64,000 bases of DNA from Plicaturopsis crispa FD-325 SS-3 (taxonomy: Eukaryota; Basidiomycota; Agaricomycetes; Amylocorticiales; Amylocorticiaceae), in NCBI GenBank assembly GCA_000827205.1, contig KN832556.1, forward strand, positions 165,436-229,435. The letters are read 5' to 3'. The notes below the pieces were generated by a model. The model made no database searches. It was not told where the DNA came from and worked only from the letters and a program-made list of their open reading frames with translations. Position numbers and translations under genes: made by a program. Positions 32,675-44,233 of the stretch are shown here, one piece after another (within the stretch, counting starts at the first letter, position 1; the number at the start of each line of letters is the position of its first letter).

Positions 32675-35600
32675 TCAGTCGCCGGAGATCTGAAGCACAT
32701 CGAACAGTGTCCGTGCTGCCTCTTCTGCGGCATTCTCAGCGTCCTGCTCGACCTCGTCTTCTGCGTCCTCATCGCCACGACCAGAAGACGCGGGCATAGC
32801 TGCGTCTGACTGATCAGAATCCTCGCCCGCACTAGCCACCTCCACGCCGACTCCTTCCATTTCGACTCGAACACTGCTGGCTCCAGGACTAGTGTCGAGA
32901 GCGATCATCAGGAAAACCCCGGATTCTTAAAAAGCTTTAAGGCTCCCTAATTTCGCATCAATTTTGCATAACGGTGGTAAAGGACTCTAATTTCTCTAAG
33001 TCTCTAAGTCCTTATAAGTTAGAGAGCTTCATGCTAAGTAGTCTCACTGTTGTACAAGTATAATTGTAATCAGTATTAGTGTATGTGCATTGTAGCTCAT
33101 TGTGATGGCATGCGAAGCCGAGCTCCAAATTGTATCTATGATCTTCAACTGCAATGTTGCTCAAGAAAAGTAGATTGTATTGCTTAGTGGGGTAGTACAA
33201 GATAGCGTAAATCAAGATATAATAGTCCTCTGAACGACGCTATTTCGACAAGCGTCTGTCGTTGACACGGGACGTCCACCTGCGTGGTGCAAAAACGGTC
33301 TACGCCGGGGCGCAGTACATCCGCGCGATCGACGGGGAGGTGCGGTGAGACGTCGACAGGCACGCACTGCTTGTGATGCGCTCAGTAAAGCAACCACGGG
33401 GCAGGCGTGGCGCGACGCCGTAGTGCGAGTGCGAGTGGATGGGCATGGGCGGGCGCATACGCGTGCATGGAAGGGGTAGAGGGGAAGAAGACGGAGGGCG
33501 GGCGGTAGATGGGTGGTGGGTGCGCAATGTCGATATTGCATATGTGACTGCCAGTGTCAGTCTGGGCGACACTGTGTCGTACGAACAAAACAAATAAGTA
33601 TATGATAATCCAAGAGGAGCTTACCTTAAGTGTCTGGTCCCTTCGAAGCTTCACGATTGGCGTGCCCGCGCTAGACATGGCCGCAACGACGACGATAGCT
33701 CAGGGAATTGAGGCGTCATACTGGGTGGATGTTGAAGAGCGTTGACGTGGCAAAAATTCCGCGCGGGCGGCGGCAAATATTGAAACTCCGCTTGAACTCG
33801 CCACGTCGACAATTTGACTTGTTCGTCTTGCCACTTCCCTTGACTTCATGTCTTTCCTCTCGCACTCATCCTTTCCTGTGTCATTGCCATCGGTGTCGCG
33901 CTTTTGGCTTGGGCCAGTCTAATGTCAGGGTGAGCTCGTTATCTTCTCTTTATATTGTCCTCATTTGCAATTGCTTGCAGGTTGTGTAGCACACTACTTC
34001 CGTGCCAACCTGCGCCCACTCCGTGACTCGCGTGCTATGCACGCTGCTTTTTAGGCGTCGTCGGACTGGGGAAGTCTTCCGGAATGGTACGTGCTAAGTT
34101 ATTTCTTCCGGTCCTTGGATCACTAGCAGCTAAGGACCTATTTCGTAGAGATCTTAGCCACACACGGTGCGGTTGCGTTCCCACACGCCCGCGGTTGCGT
34201 CCACCCTACATCTCACCAACAACAATGTATCCCACTAGTTGCTGTGCACATTGGCTTCCGAGGTAAGTCGCTTGCTTGCTTACAGAAGTATGTATGATCT
34301 AACCTTAGTGTAACTTAGATGCCCCCGTTATCATAGCAGGATAGGATGCATATATCATGTAAACCATGTATTGTAGGATAGTCTGAGTGTGTAGTGTAGA
34401 ATGCGAATACTATACGGTTTTTTCCTTGCATCTGCTAGTCTGAACATCAGTGTCTATTTGTGTAGTGCATGTTCTTGGGTGTTAAGCTGTATCAATTGAC
34501 TATCAACTTTGCTCTAACTAGACGATAATAGCATGAAGTTCATGCCAAAGTTTACTAACGCTCTTAATGTGATGCTAAATTAGAGGGGGGGTAGCTAAAA
34601 CCTCTAATTTTATTTACCGCAAATTTTCGCTAATTAGCCTTAATTTCCGATAATTAAGACATATTCACGGCATTAAGGATCCCCCTTTTTCCTGATGATA
34701 CCTGGGGTAATAGAACCAGTAAATCCTGGAATTCTGGCAATGTCTTGAAGCCGGCTGAGGTGATATGCGGTGAAACGGCCTTGCTCCATCCGGTGCTTAG
34801 CGACTTGGAAGGCTAGCCGGGGGTCTGTAGCCTGCAGCTTCACAGCGCACGCCTGCAGGTACCGATCCTCATCACGGATGTGGGTAGCGACGCGCGGGAT
34901 CTCCACATTGAGGCGTTGGATCTCCTCACGTGCCCGGCATATCTTGAAGTGAAGGTCCAGAGCTAGCCGTGCAGCTGGATGCGCCCATGGACGAAGCGAG
35001 ATATCCTGCCGTGCATCCCGCAAGAGATCGAAGTCCGCAAGGAAGGCATATTCGACAACCTGCTTCCACTCAAGCAATTGACGTGGCGGGGTAAGCATCC
35101 GGGCGGCAGCATTGTAACGCTCGAGCGCGGTGCGTATTGCTTGTGAACGAGCTTGAAGCGCTTTTCCTATGTGTTTGCGTAGATTATATCCTACCGCCGT
35201 GGTTTGTTATCATCTCGATTGCTAATCAAATGGAGAATACACACCAGTTTGCGATCGGTTCATCTTTGTGAGCTCAAATATCCGGGAGATGACGAGGCCT
35301 TCTAGATGGTCCAGCGCACGTTGGTATTTGCGCTGATAGACGAGTTTGGCGGTCGCATCCCATATGTCAGACCCCGGCTGCCAACGAGTGTCGATGCTAA
35401 GAGAGATCTCGAGACCTTGGACGACCCTCAAATCTCGATCGCGGGTTTCTAGCAAGTGTCGGCGTGCAGTCTCTGTAGTACGAACATTATCAGCTTCTCC
35501 CGCGACTGCCCACAGGGTGGCGCCTTCTGTAGCTATGCCTGCGGCTATAACGCATGCCCTAAAACGAATTCAGTGAATGATACGATGGTAAGGTAGAGTG

Positions 35601-37915
35601 TCGTACTCGCTTGCCTGCAGGTTAACAAGCTTCTGCCAATACTCCATCTGCAAGGTCTCCACGGCAGGCTCCTTCTGCAGGCTTTGCAGGTATTGCCTCT
35701 CCTCTGCTAACCAGGCGGAGAAAACACCCGGATCCGCGATATTCAGCTCAACCATCAGGTCCCGAAGAGCAGTCGGCCCAGTGTCGAGAATCTCTAGTGC
35801 TTGTTTGTAATTGTTGAGGAGAAATGTGGCTAGCAATCATATGCATTAGCCACCGTGATGTACATACAACGACAATGCTGGCAAAGACGTACTGAGATTC
35901 GGATAGATGTCGAACTTGTCCGTGTGCTCGAAGTACATGTTGATTGCTTGCTTGCGGTGAAAGATGCTGGCATAGCGGAGAGCGGCTGCAAGACCATTTG
36001 ACTTGGAAAATGCACGCTCGCAGCCTTCTAAGTCCTCCAGCCCCATTCCGATTACATATGTTGCGAGATGTGAGAGCTGGCAAAGTCGGTTATGGGCGTG
36101 ACCGTGAAACGCACCTACGAGGCACTTATGGTTGAGATCGCGCGCACGAGGGCCAAGGGGGCTGTTATTCAGTGTTGTCTTGAACTTGCATCCAATGTCA
36201 AATCCGCCTCCGAGGTCGTTCCCAAAGACGTTGAGAAGCTTCGCAACCACAGCCAGTGGATACTTTGCACTGCAGACAGGGTTAGATACTCGCGAGGACA
36301 CTCAATAGCTGCTCAACTCACAGCTCCCCACTTTGAACCATGTCCGCAATGACAAGGCTAAACCCGTGGCGACAGAGTGCTAGGAAGATCCCAGTCTCGT
36401 CGAATATACCCCACATACGTTTGGTAATCTCGTCCTTCATGTTCTTCCACCTATCTGCACAGGGATTATAGTCTGGGTCGGACTTATGGTACAATATTAG
36501 TCGGAGCGGATGCAAGATCAGGATGAGAACCGTAGAGACTCACGACACTCTCAGCAGCCATCATCTCTTGGACAACTGCGTGCGCCCATTTGTCAACGTG
36601 CTCGCGCAAGAGATATCGATCCCCCGGGACATCCCGAGCATCCGGTGCCTCACTAGATGGTCCAACACCGTCTGCATCGCCGTCGTCCCTTCGTCGGAGC
36701 AAGCGCTTGAGTGAATCGTTTCCATCCATGGTGTAGAGGAGGCTGTATACGAGTGGTTCTTCGTCTTTGAGCTTATACGTGCATGCGGGGCAGGCATGGC
36801 GGAGGCGCCAGTCGGGAGTATCACGTTGAAGCGCCCTCTGTACACGTCTGTCAACCTCAGCACGGATTGCAATATATAGATCGAAGGCAATGCTAAATTG
36901 CCGTGATAGATAAGTCCTGAACTGGACCTAGAACAAGAATTCAGTTTGGAAAAGACTGATAGGTATCGAGCACTTTTACCTCGTGTAGATCACTCAGTGT
37001 CTTGACAAATGCTTGGACAGAGAACTGTGGACAGCGCAAGCGAGATACACGATAGAGCTCCAATGCCTGAACTGTGATTACAACAGACGGCGAGATAGGA
37101 GAGGACGGTATAAGGCCTTGCCGAACCAGTGCAGAAGCCGTAAAGCGATCTGTCGGGAGGATTGTAGCTAAGACTTCATTGACCTCTGTATGTGCAAAAA
37201 GAAAAGTTGAGAACACCACATCACAGAGATATAGTAAACAGGCTCACGGAATACATCAACGACCTTGACCCTCTGCCACCCTGCATCAGAAGGGGCCTCG
37301 TCGGACACAGCTGCGCCCGACTGAAAGCTATGTGCATAGGTCATATACGCATCGGTTAGGGCATCCATCTGTAAATTGAAGCCATCCACACGTTTCTGGG
37401 TACGGTCAGAGCGGGTTCGGTAATCTGAGCGGGTAGGACGGCTACTGAAATGTCAGTCAAAGTACAGACTCGCCGGATGACCACCTCAAGGTGGATTCAC
37501 TTACCGTAGCTGGGCATGTAGCTCTTCTGCAAGTGCCGCATATTCACCTCCCTCGTGACTTATATCTAACGGTTCATTTCCTTCGTCTATGTCTTCCATC
37601 GCGTGCCAGTCTGGACTCTCATCGTCGGCACAGACAGGAAGTTCACGTAGAGCTTCAAAGGTCCGTCTCTCAGAAGAGGACATTTCTGGGACAATGAGCA
37701 TTATAAGTGCCGCCTCGTATTAATCGGAGTACAAGGAACCTACCTGAGAACCTCATACGTCGTGCAGCAGCTGATTCAACGTGGCGTCTGCATATCTCTG
37801 CGTTGCTCAGTAATTCGTGTCTAGGCTTGATTCTTGCACCGGTACGCGGATCGCGACTACTGCCAGAGTGCCGTATCTTTTTGCTGGATAACGATGTTCG
37901 ATTCCTTCGTGCCAT
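32675..37915 (-). CDS. KDZ transposase, interrupted by a nested element
   Basis: About ten exons encode roughly 950-1,000 residues. The start is MARRNRTSLSSKKIRHSGSS at 37915. KDZ landmarks follow in order: SDRTQKRVDGFNLQMDALTD; FVKTLSDLHE; HACPACTYKL, a CxxC pair near 36.79 kb; MDGNDSLKR near 36.73 kb holding the first catalytic Asp; FDETGIFLALCRHGFSLVIA; FDIGCKF; GAFHGHAHNRLCQ; and GLEDLEGCERAFSKSNGLAA near 36.03 kb with the catalytic Glu. These residues match the RNase-H-fold DDE transposase of this superfamily. The C-terminus is helical, then acidic (DEDAEDEVEQDAENAAEEAA), ending at 32675. The last long exon is split by the element at 32906-34697 between ITPGI and ALDTSPGAS, so this copy is probably not producing full-length transposase. 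Confidence 0.9.
32906..34697. mobile_element. CATCAGG-family TIR element 3 (1,792 bp), in KDZ transposase
   Basis: The ends are CATCAGGAAAACCCCGGATT (left) and, inverted, CATCAGGAAAAAGGGGGATC (right), an imperfect TIR of about 25 bp, with AT on both sides (32904-32905 and 34698-34699). Omitting the element and one AT leaves the transposase codons in frame. Subterminal zones are rich in CTAATT/AATTAG motifs. A run of seven G with GTAGCT (34585-34595) matches, inverted and at the same depth, the poly-C tract of element 2. The interior holds no recognised protein; a minus-strand frame at 33382-33678 (MSSAGTPIVKLRRDQTLKVS) is unassigned. Confidence 0.88.
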
Positions 37916-38100
37916 GGGGGATGTAAGAGTAGCGGGAAGAGATGAAGCTGCAGGGTGCCACTAGAATTGCGACGTTGACGCGATCACATGATGAAACCAC
38001 AAGCGTTACGAACGGGAAAAGATAGCACAATAAACACTGAGCTACAAGACTTGAAGGTAACATGATATGGGATACTGCAAAGTGCGTACATGTAGGTATG

Positions 38101-39153
38101 TTATAGGTGGTGAAGTGGGCGGGGACATAGACTCGTGTGCATGTGGCTATCTGATGACTCGTGTAGGTCCACATGAATCTCGAAGAACTTAACCTCTGAA
38201 CAAACTGATACGACGAGCCTGTTTGCCTGTAGAAAGAGGTCTTGCACCTCCATGTATCCCCCATCGAAGGAACCAGAAGCTACGAACATTAGGTCGCGTA
38301 GAATCTCCCTTCCCTCCCTCGCGTGGGCCCTGCAATCAGCAAAGAACTTTGCAACTGCTACAGCACCTTTATCCTCCTCTGCAGCGAGGTCCGCACGCCA
38401 GTCTCTCTCCCATGAAAGTTCCGACCCCCACTCCCACTCCCAGTTTGCGATATGGTGTCGGATAGACGACATTCTGGAGGCTATATTGTCGGGAGCAATG
38501 TGGTCGCTTGCGGATGAAGAAAACGGACTTGCTGCTGATTCTCCGTAGCAGCGAGGATCACATAAATCGAATGGGTTTCCAAGGTCATCGTCTGACTCGG
38601 AGTCATCGGGTACATCACTTGCTGGTAAGGAGAGCGCCCGGGATGTAGAGAGAGGTGTGGTGGATGTTGGAGAGCAGCTACTGTATGCAGCGATACTGGT
38701 AGAAGACCCAGCAATGTGCATGGCTGAATTGAGCGGCGGAGACTTCAGCGTGGAGCGGGCATGGACCTTGGCGGCGCGTTTCCTATGTAGCATAATCAGC
38801 GGACATTGAAGGGGACGTGAACTGCGTGAGGCTTCATGCCTTGCATAATTACTATAACACATACTATTAGAACTAACAACACACATCGAGAGATATTGCA
38901 ACAAACTTACATAGCCATACGCTGACGTGCATTTCTTCGTTGTGTTTCAGCATTCCTAAGACGCTCACTGAGTATCAGTGACCGTGTCTCTGACTATGCG
39001 TAGCAAGACTCACTTGGGATCATTGATGTATTTTCTATGTGCTGCACGGGTTTGCTTGCTACGTTCCTCCTTTGTGACCATGGCGGGATGAGCTGTTGGC
39101 AGTGGGAAGGCAAGAGACGCCTCACGGATATCGGATGGCAGAGTCTTCGCCAT
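38101..39153 (-). CDS. KDZ-element accessory gene (basic N-terminus, unknown function)
   Basis: Three exons: 39153-39014, 38967-38911 and 38782-38101. The start is MAKTLPSDIREASLAFPLPT; residues about 25-70 are strongly basic and helical (EERSKQTRAAHRKYIND, then RLRNAETQRRNARQRMAM), suggesting nucleic-acid binding. The middle is Ser-rich with an acidic patch (DVPDDSESDDDLGNPFD), followed by a Trp-rich helical segment (ANWEWEWGSELSWERDWRAD). It lies upstream of and in the same direction as the transposase, with about 185 bp between. The function is unknown; location inside the TIRs makes it part of the mobile unit. Confidence 0.65.
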
Positions 39154-39475
39154 CACCCAAAAAGGTAATATTCTTCGCCATCGTCTTCGCCATCGCCGAT
39201 GCAATAGCGCCTATATCGTTGTTCCAGCGTTGTTCCAGGACATAAAATTACTAGATGAAAGCCTGAATAGTATCACAATAGAGGTGCGAACAGGAAACAA
39301 GGAAGATATGATTGTGACCGGCTGATTATTCGACAAACACAGCAGGCAAAGTCCTATCATGGGTGGCCAAATTTCAGTCTGGACGGAGCAATGTTAAGAT
39401 TGTAATACTGATATCCCATACTCGTGCGTGGCAAGTCACTGCAATTCACTTCTCAACAAGACCAATATACTCTAG

Positions 39476-39890
39476 TCCCTCAAAGCGAAAAGCAAAGTAG
39501 AGACGCGCTGGCACCGGACGGGGACGTTGATACTAATCGTCTTCAAGGCACGCAAGAAGGGCCGGCTCTACGTCTTGAAGACTTCCACAGACATCGGGAA
39601 CGTGAAAGGGAATGCAGTGAGTCAATTGAAACCAGCAGGGACGCATACCACTAACGGCTCAGAGTAACACCGGACGCGTCCGGAGCGTGTTTGGCGGCGT
39701 AGATTTGTTTGAAGGGAACACGGCCTTCGAGACGAAGACTCGTTGCGCGCTGCGGCACGCAGTCCTCTCCGCCCTGCTCAAGTCTACGCTAGACACCACA
39801 CGTGAAATGTTAGTTTCCGGTGTGGGGCGTGACAGCACAAGCTTCGCGAGCAGCAGTGATGGCCTCCGCGGACTGCACGCTGTCATCCGG
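39476..39890 (+). CDS. Possible two-exon gene fragment inside the KDZ element
   Basis: Two frames join across a plausible intron (donor at 39616, acceptor at 39662): RWHRTGTLILIVFKARKKGR and LYVLKTSTDIGNVKGNA, then SNTGRVRSVFGGVDLFEGNT, AFETKTRCALRHAVLSALLK and STLDTTREML. The composition is protein-like and the phase fits, but no start codon, domain or stop could be placed. The 3' side runs into a duplicated 55-bp segment. It may be cargo debris or part of a gene whose other exons I missed. Confidence 0.35.
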
Positions 39891-40260
39891 GTGAGTGCCT
39901 CGCGCATTTCCGACCATGAGGCATATCATACGGCTGTCTTTCCCCACCGTTGTGCTGCCCAAGCTCTGCCCAGATGCTGCCCTACGCCCTCGCGCTATGT
40001 CTCCCACTGCCCACGACTCGGACTTAGTCCCCTCGCCGTCGCCCTCATCGACATCGCCATTGCCATCGGCTTCACCGTCGCCGGCCGGCGGACCTCTTTC
40101 CCTCACCGTCACTGCCACTGTCACCATCTCCCTCCCTTCGCCAACCTCACTCGCCGTGCCGTCGCCGTGCCCTCCGTAGCTCTCGGCAACGACTTCCATG
40201 TCATCCGGGTGAGTGCCTCGCGCTGCGCGCATTTCCGACCATGAGGCATATCATACGGCT
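39881..40260. repeat. Direct repeat pair, about 55-62 bp, 318 bp apart
   Basis: The segment starting TGTCATCCGGGTGAGTGCCT and ending ATATCATACGGCT occurs at 39881-39935 and 40199-40260, the second with a 7-bp insertion. The spacer is CT-rich. Confidence 0.9.
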
Positions 40261-40286
40261 TTTGCCTAGGAGGGTGTACTGGCGGG

Positions 40287-40592
40287 GTAGTATACGCACA
40301 TGCTGGTAGTTGGGATAGAGGGGAGATGATTGAAGATGCGAGGACTGGGCGCACGAGTAGCTACAACTCTGAGGATAAGATTCATGCAATAATATCTTAC
40401 CAGGCTATGAAAAGACAGCGCTGACGAACTGGGCAGCGGAGTATACCCGCATTTTTAGAATTGCAACAGAGGGGAGATGATTTAAGACACGAGGACTGGA
40501 TACACAAGTAGCTACAGCTCTAAGGATATGATATATGCAATAATATCTTACCAGGCTATCAAAATACATTGCTAACGAGACAGGCGAGGTAG
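40287..40592. repeat. Tandem duplication, period 151 bp
   Basis: Two adjacent copies share GAGGGGAGATGAT (40318 and 40469), CGAGGACTGG and GCAATAATATCTTACCAGGC. They are roughly 80 percent identical by eye, so older than the KDZ insertion's perfect TIRs would suggest. Confidence 0.85.
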
Positions 40593-40599
40593 CATACAA

Positions 40600-41888
40600 C
40601 TATGTTGCCATGTTGATATGTTGATCAGTCAATCGTCCTCTGAGATATATCCAGTCTACTGACAGGAATTTGCCCAAAATGCAGTTGGGAAGACTCTGCA
40701 TGGGCAGGCGGCACCAATGCGACACGGATAAGATGTCTTTCCTGAAGTTGCATGCCAAGGACGTCGACTCACAGTGAACTGCATGCAGGCTGCTGTGCCT
40801 CGTGCGGCGCCATTTGTTTGCAACGTCTGGTACAAATGCAGATGTCGTCCAGGCAATCACTAATGATCTATGACAGCTGAGGGTACACGGGTAAATGCCA
40901 ACTTGAACAAAACAGTACGCGGGCGGCAGGCATGTCGTTTGTGACAAAGTCAGTAGGCCCCAACTGCAGCCCGTGACAAAATGGCTGGTAGTACTGGTCT
41001 GTGTTTCACGCGAGGCCTCAATGCTGCGTTCTACAATGGCAGACATCAATGAGGTTGTCGTTGAGATGCAGGCCATGCATGTCGCACCTGCACCTAACAG
41101 CAAACACGTCAACGTACGTGAATAGCGGTCACAGACATTGGTTCTGCGTGCTGGAATAAAGGATAGCTGCGGTATATATCCTCATAGTCTTGCTGGTCAT
41201 CTGCAAAATGTTCTGTACATTTCTAGATGCGTGAGCGAGTGTAAGACATATGTCAACGTGTACGCACCTAGTCCCGACTCCCAAACTACATAAGCAGCGG
41301 TGAATCGGTGACATGGCCTCAGGCCGCAGCCAAATTAAATGCACCCTGTACGCATGCTGTGAAATGGTGCCCTCGTTTCCGGTCGACGTGCACTGAGTGC
41401 TCTAATGGATGTGCACTGAGATGTCCAAGGCGCACGGGAGTGGTGAAGTCGACGCTGTGGCAGGAGCGGGAGCGGCAGGCAGGCTCTTTGGGAGGAGAGC
41501 CTGCCGCTCCCGCTCCTGCTAAGGTGCTTGAGCAAGAGCTGCGCAACCGCTCGCACAGGTGCGGGAGCCGCATCGTCGCCGCGAGCGAGAGCGGGATGGG
41601 GACGCTAAAGCAGCGGCTTATGTTTCATGCATATGGGTGACAGGTGTGCGGCCTCCTAGAATCAACAGAGTCGTGACAGATCTAAACTCACAGTGAAATC
41701 CAAGAACATATGGTCCTAGGACACGAAAGTATCGGACGCACACAGAGGATAAATATTATCATGTGACCGCAGTGCAGCGCGTCCTCAAGGCTCTCCATCT
41801 CTCCAACATCTCGGTCATACCACATATTCTCTGCTAATTCCTCAATTACTCTATCTAAGGCGGTCTCTGTCTCATATCTTGCCTTTCA
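40600..41888. other. KDZ interior without a resolved gene
   Basis: A 170-aa minus-strand frame at 40600-41112 and smaller ones at 41129-41344 and 41308-41640 are present, but none gives a recognisable motif. The Cys/Ser/Thr-rich composition of the longest looks accidental. An intron-broken gene cannot be excluded. Confidence 0.4.
41460..41519. repeat. Long GC-rich hairpin (21-bp arms)
   Basis: Perfect 21-bp inverted arms at 41460-41480 and 41499-41519 (left arm begins GGCAGGAGCGGGAGCGG) with an 18-nt centre that can add further pairing (AGGCTC with GAGCCT, offset). It lies in a non-coding part of the KDZ element, so it may be structural or regulatory for the element. Confidence 0.85.
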
Positions 41889-43739
41889 ATGGCTATACCC
41901 TCTAGTTCTGTTGCGACAAACCGGCAAGCCGGTCAACAACCACTAGATGCTGCTTTCTCTGGCAATCGTGCCCTTGCTACGCCCCCGCCAACTGCACGGT
42001 CTGCACCACGCGCTCTAGAGACTCTTGAGGGCCATTCAGGCCGCCGTCAGACCTCTCATGGGCCATATAACGACTCTCCGTGTGGTAACGGGGATTTTTC
42101 TGTCGATGCACGCGCACCAAAACTCAACAATTCTACGCACGCCGCACGTAATCCCGCCAGACCCGTAATCCCGCCGCGCACAAAGAGGAAACCCGTAACA
42201 GAAGCACACAAGGCGTCTCAGAAGATCGCAACCGCTGCAGCACGGCTGAAGAGAAAAGAGCTCGACGCCGATATCAAAGTATACCTCGAGGATCAGGCTC
42301 TCAAGATATCTGCTCTAGCGGCCAAACATCACGTCGAAGATGCCCAGGTTCTGCAGAAAGTAGGGATGGCGACGCATTACAAGACCACTCGTGCGGTGAG
42401 CTTGTCGAACGCGATCACTCACGCAAAGGCCAAAGCTATCAACTCACGTACGTTACCTCCCGAGTCCCTTGATGTGCAACACCGCTCACTAAATCCCTGC
42501 AGAATTACCTGTGGGCGAGAAGAAGAAACTTGCCGAGCTTAAGCAACTAGCCAGCCAGGACAACGCGATGCAAAATCTGAGCGAAGACGATAAGGCCCGG
42601 CTGATCGCCGAACTTGTCGAATACCGAAAACTCAAGACTACCGGTGCCCGTAGCAGTAACCAAGCAGCAGCAAAAGACTTCCTGGGAACTGCAGATCGCG
42701 TGAACGGCGAGGTACGTACGGCTAGTTAGAGATGGTACTGTTCCTGATCAATCTACATCCCGTTCCCAGCTTGACAGTCTCGCGCAACGCACGGGAGCCC
42801 GTGCAATCACGCTTATGGTACGTGGACACATCAACGATGAATGTGCACCTACGTGGCACGCGACGAATGAGGCGATCGATTTCTTTGTGGACGCGCTTGG
42901 TCTCGAGTTAGACGATGTTGTCCGCCTGTTCGAACAATGGGCTTGTGCCCCCAACAAATGTACGTGTTTCACCTCACTCTACGTTGCATGTACTTATGAG
43001 CTATGTTCCATAGCCTCGAAGGACGCGAAAACGCTAGAAAATCTACGAAAGAAATGTGTCAAAGCCATACAAGAGGGTCTACGTGAGTGCAATACATTAA
43101 ACACGGACCTTTGATGTTCCTGACCTGACCGCTACTGCTATAGGTATAATCACTTCAAGGAACACGGCCCGCATGAGCTATGTAAAGTACGACGACTTAG
43201 TGCAGGCTCACTGCGTTCAACTCGAGGGCTGGCCACTCAAGAAATTCGTTAACCCATCGTTCATCGGTACCGTGAGCGAAATTCGAGATCTGTGGAATGC
43301 ACTGGACTCGGGAGCCTGCCAATGGAAGAGGCTCACATCCTCGGAGATGAAGGCATACAAAGAAACCATCCTGAAGCGCCTGGACCTTGGAGAAACCGTA
43401 GCTCCGAAGGCTCGGCAGGTACGCAAGGATAAGGGCGTGCCGCGGAAACGGAAGCAGGCCCACAACTCTGAGGACGATGAGCCATCGGATAGCACTCTCG
43501 AACTCGAAGACAGGCCGCGCCGCGCCTCAAAGAAGGCAAAGACATCAAGTACCGCAGCATCATCGCGAGCGACAAAGGCGCCCCGGACGACAGCGAAACC
43601 AAAAGGTGATCCGAAGATTGCCAGGGCATCGGAGAAAGCCAGAGCGATGAGGAAAGCGCAGGAGGTGTTCATCGAGAACCATCGCCGTCGCAAACAAGCG
43701 CGTAGTCGCTCAGTCGTGGAGGACTCCGACGACGAGTGA
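41889..43739 (+). CDS. KDZ-element accessory gene (basic, possibly DNA-binding)
   Basis: Five exons: 41889-42447, 42503-42711, 42770-42959, 43014-43082 and 43144-43739. The N-terminus is low-complexity; then comes a lysine-rich helical region (KRKPVTEAHKASQKIATAAA, RLKRKELDADIKVYLEDQAL). The centre has a compact block (ARAITLMVRGHINDECAPTW, FFVDALGLELDDVVRLFEQW). The C-terminus is very basic (GVPRKRKQAHNSEDDEPSDS; RPRRASKKAKTSS), ending in an acidic SVVEDSDDE. I recall similar proteins in many basidiomycetes but no assigned function. It reads opposite to the transposase, about 500 bp inside the right TIR, so it is element cargo. DNA or chromatin binding is inferred from composition. Confidence 0.75.
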
Positions 43740-44233
43740 ATCCAATCGTGAGTGGGTCCTATGACGTGTCCGCCATGTACTGATATCCAATGACAGGGAC
43801 CAACTGTGCTCTTTCATCTCTTCGTTCACCGGCTCCCGTTGTTCCGCCTTCCACACCTCCGACCCAGTTACATCTACTATTCTTTCCACCGCTACCTACA
43901 TCGGCACCTCCATAGTCCCCCGTGCCAGTCACCATATCCTAGACTCCTATTCTCGACAATGTTCCTATATCCGCGTACATCGTGCCATCATCTGTAGTCC
44001 TGTTTCATACATATCCTTATTCCTACCTTGATTTGTCCATTCCTGCCATTTGTACGGTGCATAGCGTCTCTCAATATACAATCTTTGGGTCTTCAACGCG
44101 TTTACTTGTGCGAAATTGAGGTCCGAGACGGCTTCGAGCCTTGGACCTTGGCGCACTCATCAGATGTCTTGTAAAACTATCGTAAGGATACGGCGGTGTG
44201 CTACGCTGGTGGTCTAATACGAGAAAAAAATCT

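Noticed and set aside
6527-34697. The three CATCAGG elements as introns or introner-type elements
   Set aside because: They are 1.3-2.8 kb, lack GT/AG at their edges and carry TIRs and target duplications, so they are transposons rather than spliced introns.
40600-41112. 170-aa minus-strand frame as a KDZ cargo gene, possibly a TET/JBP dioxygenase
   Set aside because: No dioxygenase HxD/H pattern or other motif is visible and the composition looks accidental.
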